A DNA stretch of 10,075 nucleotides from the NCBI GenBank assembly GCA_003219115.1, contig QHPN01000124.1, forward strand, positions 1 through 10,075, in the 5' to 3' direction. Position numbers and translations under genes: made by a program. The DNA is from Verrucomicrobiota bacterium (lineage in GTDB: Bacteria; Verrucomicrobiota; Verrucomicrobiia; Chthoniobacterales; UBA10450). The notes below the pieces were generated by a model. It made no database searches, was not told where the DNA came from, and was given only the letters and a program-made list of their open reading frames with translations. Shown piece by piece: positions 6,475-10,075 of this stretch (positions within the stretch are counted from its first letter, which is position 1; every line of letters begins with the position of its first letter).

Positions 6475-7560
6475 GTGAAAAAAATCCTTATTCTTACCGC
6501 CGGATTCGGCGAGGGCCATAACAGCGCCGCTCGCGGGATCCGCGATGCTCTCACCCAAATCTCGCCGGAGTCATCGGTCGAATGCCGCGATCTTTTTGCG
6601 GAAGCGTTCGGACCAATCAACGAGCTTGTCCGGCGCATGTATCTTTTCACAATCAATCGCGCGCCGCACATTTGGTCGGACATTTATTCCTGGATCGATC
6701 ACTACCCGGATTTTCACCATGGGCTTCGCTGGTTTTCCCGCGCCCGCAACCGCCTGGCGCAAATTATCGAGCACGATCGCCCCGACATAATCGTTTCGGT
6801 CTTTATGCCGTATCCACATTTTCTCGATGAGCTCTATGGACCAGCGAATGGCGCGAAACCCAGACGCATTGTCTGCATTACCGATTCGATCACGATCAAT
6901 TCGATCTGGTATCGGTGTTCGACCGATTTTTTCCTTCTCGCAAACGAGCAAACTGCGAATGTCGTCGCCGACGCCGGCGTCGATCGCGCTTTGCTGCGCG
7001 TCTTTGGCTTTCCGGTCAGTCCCCGGTTTGCCGCGCTGCCAGTGCGCTCTTCCGGCCCACCATGGCGAATTCTGCAGATTATAAACGCAGGCCAGGGTCT
7101 GGCTGCCGACCTCACGCCCTGGCTGGCCAGGATTCCGAACACTCAACTCACAGTCACAGTCGGCCGCGACGAAAAGTTGCGGCGCAAGGTCGAATCGATT
7201 CGCGATGCTTCAGAGCAAAAATTTACCATTATCGGCTGGACAACGGAATTGCCGCAGTTGCTCGCTTCGCATCACATTCTCGTTAGCAAAGCCGGTGGGG
7301 CGACGGTCCAGGAAACAATCGCAGCGGCGTGTCCGATTATTATCAATCAGGTCGTGCCCGGCCAGGAAGAGGGAAACGCACAACTCATTACGCTCACGAA
7401 TTCCGGGGCCCTTGCGCTGACCAACGATGAGGTGATCGCGACTCTTACCCGCGCGTTCGCCAATGATGGAAGCCTGCTGCACGAATGGTCGGCAAACATC
7501 GCCAAAATCAGCCGGCCGGCCGCTTCCCTCGAGATCGCGAAATTTTTGTTGGAGCTGTGA
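6475..7560 (+). CDS. MGDG synthase / processive diacylglycerol glycosyltransferase-like protein (GT28)
   Basis: Product of 361 aa. The N-terminal half fits the MGDG_synth domain: MKKILILTAGFGEGH (1-15) carries the GxGxGH-type loop, followed by NSAARGIRDAL. The C-terminal half fits the GT28 sugar-nucleotide domain: KAGGATVQE (272-280), then ACPIIINQVVPGQEEGNAQL (285-304), where the Gly-rich turn, E280 and the QEEGNA motif normally hold the nucleotide-sugar. Family members (UgtP in Bacillus, MGD in plants) add glucose or galactose to diacylglycerol on the cytoplasmic membrane face. The start is GTG at 6475, directly ahead of the conserved strand, with no clear ribosome binding site. The gene is divergent from yihY and convergent with nagA, with a REP-like element beyond its stop. 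Family membership is strong; whether the donor is UDP-glucose or UDP-galactose, and the acceptor, cannot be read here. Confidence 0.87.
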   Translation: MKKILILTAGFGEGHNSAARGIRDALTQISPESSVECRDLFAEAFGPINELVRRMYLFTINRAPHIWSDIYSWIDHYPDFHHGLRWFSRARNRLAQIIEHDRPDIIVSVFMPYPHFLDELYGPANGAKPRRIVCITDSITINSIWYRCSTDFFLLANEQTANVVADAGVDRALLRVFGFPVSPRFAALPVRSSGPPWRILQIINAGQGLAADLTPWLARIPNTQLTVTVGRDEKLRRKVESIRDASEQKFTIIGWTTELPQLLASHHILVSKAGGATVQETIAAACPIIINQVVPGQEEGNAQLITLTNSGALALTNDEVIATLTRAFANDGSLLHEWSANIAKISRPAASLEIAKFLLEL

Positions 7561-7570
7561 TTTTGTCGTT

Positions 7571-7626
7571 TCCCTCCGGAGGGACATGCTTCTGCATGTC
7601 CAGGACGCGCGGAAGCGCGTCCCTCC
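7571..7626. repeat. BIME-like element: two inverted GGAG-headed hairpins
   Basis: Hairpin A (7582-7601) has arms GGACATGC and GCATGTCC with loop TTCT. Hairpin B (7603-7622) has arms GGACGCGC and GCGCGTCC with loop GGAA. Outer arms GGAGGGAC (7578-7585) and GTCCCTCC (7619-7626) bracket both. On the reverse strand B is the same hairpin as A, with loop TTCC; two base pairs have changed from A-T/T-A to G-C/C-G on both sides of the stem. A further perfect palindrome, TCCCTCCGGAGGGA, covers 7571-7584. The element lies between the convergent glycosyltransferase and nagA, where it could also stop transcription from both sides. Confidence 0.75.
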
Positions 7627-7646
7627 GTTTGGATCGCTCTTTCAAG

Positions 7647-7672
7647 GGCGCTCGTCGCTACAACGCTTTAAG
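7647..7672 (-). repeat. Truncated REP-like repeat overlapping the nagA stop
   Basis: The minus strand reads CTTAAAGCGTTGTAG and then CGACGAGCGCC. The first 15 bases are identical to 8882-8896 and the next 11 match 8909-8919 at 10 positions, as if the 12-base left arm of that hairpin had been deleted. It overlaps the last codons of nagA: the TAA stop (7668-7670) lies inside the repeat. Confidence 0.6.
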
Positions 7673-8837
7673 GATGCGCAGTGAGATCCGACCCCGCCCG
7701 GAATGACAGAACGCCGCCGACGTACGTACTTTTGACTTCCAACTCCGGCGAAAGCACAACCAAATCCGCATCCTTCCCAACCGCGATTTCGCCCTTGTCG
7801 CCCAGACCAGCCTCGCGCGCGGGATTCAGGGACGCCATCGCGATGACATCAAGCAAAGGCACCGCAGCCTCCCGCATCATCGTTCGCACCAGATCGATCA
7901 GCCGCGATGTGCTCCCGGCAAGAACAGGTTCGCCGGCGAGAAAACAGACGCCGTCTTTTGCAACGCAGTTTCTTCCGCCGAGTTGGAACACACTCCCATC
8001 GGCCAGGCCGGCACCGGCCGTCGCATCAGTGACGAGACAAATTCCGCCGGCTCCCTTCGCGCAGTAGAGCAGTTTCATTAGCGCGGGTGAAACATGGTGT
8101 CCTTCCGCGATCAATTCACAGCACACTTTCGGCTCACTCAAAGCGACTTCGAGCAAACCGGCGATCCGTTTTGTTCCGCGTCGCCGTGCCGACGACATAC
8201 AGTTAAACGTATGCGTCACACTCCGCATTCCGTTCTCCAAAGCAGCGCGCACTTCTTCCTCCCAGGCATTAGAATGGCCTCCGCTGACGACGATTCCGGC
8301 CTCGGAAAGGTTTTTCATCGCGGTCATAGCTCCTTTTATTTCCGGCGCGATGGTGACCCGCTTGATCACGTCGCGATGTTCGAGCAGACAGCCAACTAAT
8401 TCCGCGTTCGCTTCGCAAATGAACTCGAGGTTCTGCGCCCCCGCGCGATCTCGCGAGATAAACGGTCCTTCCACATGTGCACCCGCGATTTCAGGAATTC
8501 GTCCCCGAAGTTTCCCGATTTGCGTCAGAGCAAGAAGGATAGCGGGGAACGGTGCCGTTGCGGTTGTTAGTAACAGCGAAGTCGTCCCGCCGCTCGCGTG
8601 GTAGTCGCAAATGGCGCGCAATGCCTCCGCCTTTGCCTCCATCGCGTCATGGCCGTTGCCGCCATGCACATGCAGATCGACAAAGCCCGGCGCCAGAAAA
8701 TTTCCGTGCAAATCGACGGCATCATTTGCCCAGGCCACGGGCGCGCCGATCTCTACAATTTTTCCCGCACGCACCGTGACCGCCAGATCCTCGCGGATCG
8801 TATCTGGAAAAATGATGCGCGCGTTGGTGAAAATCAT
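7668..8837 (-). CDS. nagA: N-acetylglucosamine-6-phosphate deacetylase
   Basis: Product of 389 aa, normal NagA length. It converts GlcNAc-6-phosphate to glucosamine-6-phosphate plus acetate in the cytoplasm, a step in amino-sugar use and cell-wall recycling. It is an amidohydrolase barrel with PGFVDLHVHGG (50-60; H56 and H58), GAHVEGPF with E123, GGHSNA with H188, THTFNCMS with H209, and LVTDAT with catalytic D271. The HVH motif makes it resemble the two-metal B. subtilis type and not E. coli NagA, which lacks these histidines. A usual 'DG.HV' reads EGHHV here (E245), a conservative change. The ATG at 8837 opens at the normal N-terminus (MIFTNARII); no ribosome binding site is evident. The last codon and stop fall in a repeat, and the upstream side carries an inverted copy. 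No nagB or transporter is adjacent, so it seems a single-gene unit. Identification is firm. Confidence 0.95.
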   Translation of the reverse strand: MIFTNARIIFPDTIREDLAVTVRAGKIVEIGAPVAWANDAVDLHGNFLAPGFVDLHVHGGNGHDAMEAKAEALRAICDYHASGGTTSLLLTTATAPFPAILLALTQIGKLRGRIPEIAGAHVEGPFISRDRAGAQNLEFICEANAELVGCLLEHRDVIKRVTIAPEIKGAMTAMKNLSEAGIVVSGGHSNAWEEEVRAALENGMRSVTHTFNCMSSARRRGTKRIAGLLEVALSEPKVCCELIAEGHHVSPALMKLLYCAKGAGGICLVTDATAGAGLADGSVFQLGGRNCVAKDGVCFLAGEPVLAGSTSRLIDLVRTMMREAAVPLLDVIAMASLNPAREAGLGDKGEIAVGKDADLVVLSPELEVKSTYVGGVLSFRAGSDLTAHP

Positions 8838-8842
8838 AGGAG

Positions 8843-8869
8843 TGTCATTTCGAGCGAAGTCGACGAATC
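8843..8869. repeat. Possible dispersed intergenic repeat (CATTTCGAGCGAAG type)
   Basis: The motif GTCATTTCGAGCGAAGTCGA just upstream of nagA resembles a short repeat I recall from many environmental bacterial genomes. Only one copy is in the window, so this is recognition from memory and not demonstrated here. Confidence 0.3.
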
Positions 8870-8881
8870 GCGTTATGCAAG

Positions 8882-8960
8882 CTTAAAGCGTTGTAGTGGC
8901 ACTCGCCGCGGCGAGCGCCGAAGCCAAAATCAGGCGTTTGACACAAACTGCCTCTACAAC
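8882..8960. repeat. BIME-like element with two internal hairpins and GTAG ends
   Basis: Outer arms GTTGTAGTGGCA (8890-8901) and TGCCTCTACAAC (8949-8960) are inverted repeats with one mismatch, and both carry GTAG read from the outside. The first internal hairpin contains the perfect palindrome CTCGCCGCGGCGAG (8902-8915), extended by GGC/GCC across one mismatch. The second pairs AGGCGTTTG (8932-8940) with CAAACTGCCT (8944-8953) with a 1-nt bulge. The leading 15 bases CTTAAAGCGTTGTAG recur inverted at 7658-7672, beyond the other end of nagA. Confidence 0.65.
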
Positions 8961-8995
8961 AAGTCGGTAAGACCGCTGCATCCGCCAGGCTGATC

Positions 8996-9180
8996 GCCCA
9001 CGAAACACGCTAAAGAAATGGAAAAGGCTCCGCGGAGCGTCGCGCTATTGAAAAATCGTCGCGGATAAATTGATAGGGCGAGACTCCGTCGAGCCGGGGG
9101 ATTTGCCCGGAGGGGTTTTGGCTAAATCTGTACGGGAGGAAAAGGATTCCGGATTCGTATTGTTCGCGTGTTTCGTGGGC
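8996..9180. repeat. 15-bp perfect inverted repeat enclosing 155 bp
   Basis: GCCCACGAAACACGC (8996-9010) is repeated inverted at 9166-9180. The enclosed 155 bp contain the palindrome GCTCCGCGGAGC (9027-9038), an imperfect hairpin GGCGAGAC-TCC-GTCGAGCC (9077-9095), and CCGGG/CCCGG arms (9094-9098, 9106-9110). No reading frame of note lies inside. It may be a small non-autonomous element or two inverted copies of a dispersed repeat. Confidence 0.5.
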
Positions 9181-9201
9181 TATAGGTTTTTTGAAAGCGT
9201 T

Positions 9202-9954
9202 CTAGGCCGATGAATTACCAGGAGACAGTGGTTGCGAACGAGGCGAGCCGCGTTTGCGCTGGCTGATTTCTTCCAACAGCTCGATCTGAATCTGCTGAAT
9301 TTCGAAAAGCCGATTGTATTGCTTGCGCAGCAGGTGATCGATTTTCTCGTGCAGATGCCGGATCTCGAGCTCGGCTTTAAGATTCACCTTGTAATCATTC
9401 TCCGCCCGCAATCGATCGCGCGCTTCGGAGCGGTTTTGGCTCATCATGATGACGGGCGCTTGAAGCGCGGCCAGGCAAGAGAGGATGAGATTCAGGAGAA
9501 TAAACGGGAAGGGATCGAACGCGCGCGTGGCGAGAACGATGCCGTTGATGATGATCCAGACGACAAGGACACCACCGAATAGGAGGATGAATCTCCAACT
9601 CCCGCCGAACTCCGCGATTTTATCCGACAAGTGTTCGCCAAAAGTCAGCTTGCGCTCGAATTGCTTCTCGATGTTCTCGGTCAACAATTCGTGCTCCCGC
9701 AAACTCTCGATCACCTCCTGATCGAGCGAGGTCAGCTCTCCGATCTCATCTTCGAGAGCGCGTTTAACGTAATCGCGGCGGAAGGCGCCAAGGTCGGCGA
9801 AGCAAATGAACTGCTGCGGGTCCCAGTTCGTCCGGTGCGACTTGATGAATTCGGCGAGGGAAGGCCGTACATTATCACCAATCGCGCCATTCTGTGGGGC
9901 GAAAGCATGGCCGCAAATCTGGCAATTAAGTTTTCTCAAGGCGGTCGCCTCCAT
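9202..9954 (-). CDS. DUF1003 family membrane protein
   Basis: Product of 250 aa. The DUF1003 core is clear: FGEHLSDKIAEFGGSWRFIL (105-124), two membrane helices at about 121-142 and 148-172, the loop DPFPFILLNLILS, then LAALQAPVIMMSQNRSEARD (161-180) and DYKVNLKAELEI (187-198). The N-terminal 60 residues carry C11-x2-C14 and C51 around RPSLAEFIKSH, a possible metal site that is also common in this family. The C-terminal part (about 195-235) is a charged, probably coiled-coil helix, with a Ser/Pro tail. The function of DUF1003 proteins is not established. The ATG at 9954 opens just before the Cys motif; there is no visible ribosome binding site. It is divergent from the partial gene at the window's end and is followed by the repeat-rich gap. 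Family identification is strong. Confidence 0.93.
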   Translation of the reverse strand: MEATALRKLNCQICGHAFAPQNGAIGDNVRPSLAEFIKSHRTNWDPQQFICFADLGAFRRDYVKRALEDEIGELTSLDQEVIESLREHELLTENIEKQFERKLTFGEHLSDKIAEFGGSWRFILLFGGVLVVWIIINGIVLATRAFDPFPFILLNLILSCLAALQAPVIMMSQNRSEARDRLRAENDYKVNLKAELEIRHLHEKIDHLLRKQYNRLFEIQQIQIELLEEISQRKRGSPRSQPLSPGNSSA

Positions 9955-10033
9955 GGCGGTTAATTAATGGCGAGCAACGGCGCTTTGTCGATTCCATCTT
10001 GAACCGAGCACTCGCGATTCTAAGCTAGGTGCA
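9955..10033. promoter_or_regulatory. Divergent intergenic region upstream of the DUF1003 gene
   Basis: This 79-bp gap separates divergent start codons and must carry their promoters. The AT-rich TTAATTAATGG at 9960-9970 is a plausible -10 area for the DUF1003 gene. No operator repeat or convincing promoter pair was identified. Confidence 0.3.
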
Positions 10034-10075
10034 ATGGAAGAAGCCGAAGTGCCGTTGGAACAGTTGCACGAGGAA
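10034..10075 (+). CDS. Start of an unknown protein gene, cut by the window end
   Basis: An ATG at 10034 with AGGTG three bases upstream opens a frame that runs 14 codons (MEEAEVPLEQLHEE) to the window edge without a stop. The acidic start 'EVPxExLxEE' resembles, from memory, the beginning of DUF4337-type small membrane proteins, but 14 residues are far too few to assign a family. Confidence 0.5.
   Translation, partial: MEEAEVPLEQLHEE

Larger units (their letters stand above)
8838..9201. other. Gene-free, repeat-rich intergenic region
   Basis: These 364 bp between the nagA start and the DUF1003 stop hold no supportable gene; the reading frames present are short and have no recognisable protein features. 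It contains a possible dispersed repeat (8843-8869), a cloverleaf-like GTAG-headed element (8882-8960), and a 15-bp inverted repeat that brackets 8996-9180. The nagA promoter should lie at its left end but I could not pick out -35/-10 boxes. The palindrome GCTCCGCGGAGC (9027-9038), read on the minus strand, is followed by CTTTTCC; it could be a weak terminator for the DUF1003 gene. Confidence 0.7.

Noticed and set aside
7578..7626. Canonical rho-independent terminator between the convergent genes
   Set aside because: The hairpins are strong but lack a following T-tract on either strand, and their paired inverted layout fits a REP-type element better; a termination role stays possible.
79..9180. 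CRISPR array or clustered direct repeats
   Set aside because: The repeats are inverted pairs from several families at scattered positions, without regular spacers or cas genes.

Overview
The window looks like a chromosomal segment of a moderately GC-rich Gram-negative bacterium. The best guess is a soil Verrucomicrobium of the Chthoniobacterales/Spartobacteria type. That rests on gene content (GlgX, B. subtilis-type NagA, DUF1003 protein, lipoprotein, an MGDG-synthase-like glycosyltransferase) and on the many short palindromic intergenic repeats; it is an inference, since no rRNA or marker gene is present. There is no phage, CRISPR, tRNA or transposase gene. Nine complete protein genes and the start of a tenth are supported.

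Layout. 1-3292: three genes on the minus strand, probably co-transcribed in the order glgX (glycogen debranching), a bacterial release-factor-like 'host attachment' (baeRF12-type) protein, and a hibernation-promoting factor of HPF/RaiA type. 3293-3502: divergent intergenic region with two inverted repeats. 3503-3931: a small plus-strand lipoprotein that converges, with a 5-bp gap, on a tandem-ACT-domain protein (3937-4356, minus). 4418-4485: a repeat element. 4505-6412: a minus-strand pair, YihY/BrkB membrane protein followed 12 bp later by a secreted N-acetylmuramoyl-L-alanine amidase with a Lys/Ser/Pro-rich linker. 6475-7560: plus-strand glycosyltransferase of the MGDG synthase/UgtP type, divergent from yihY and convergent with nagA. 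7668-8837: nagA (minus). 8838-9201: a gene-free stretch full of repeats. 9202-9954: DUF1003 membrane protein (minus). 10034-end: start of a plus-strand gene.

The genes are mostly housekeeping: storage-glycogen breakdown, ribosome hibernation, peptidoglycan and amino-sugar recycling (amidase, NagA) and glycolipid synthesis. I did not find a new multi-gene defence or metabolic system. The most distinctive signal is the intergenic DNA. At least five loci carry hairpins preceded by a GTAG or GGAG tetranucleotide, usually as two hairpins in inverted orientation. This is the hallmark architecture of REP/BIME elements mobilised by RAYT transposases. Two loci show paired, compensatory base changes that keep the stems intact. 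One such repeat supplies the stop codon of nagA, and an inverted copy of the same 15-bp sequence lies just upstream of that gene.
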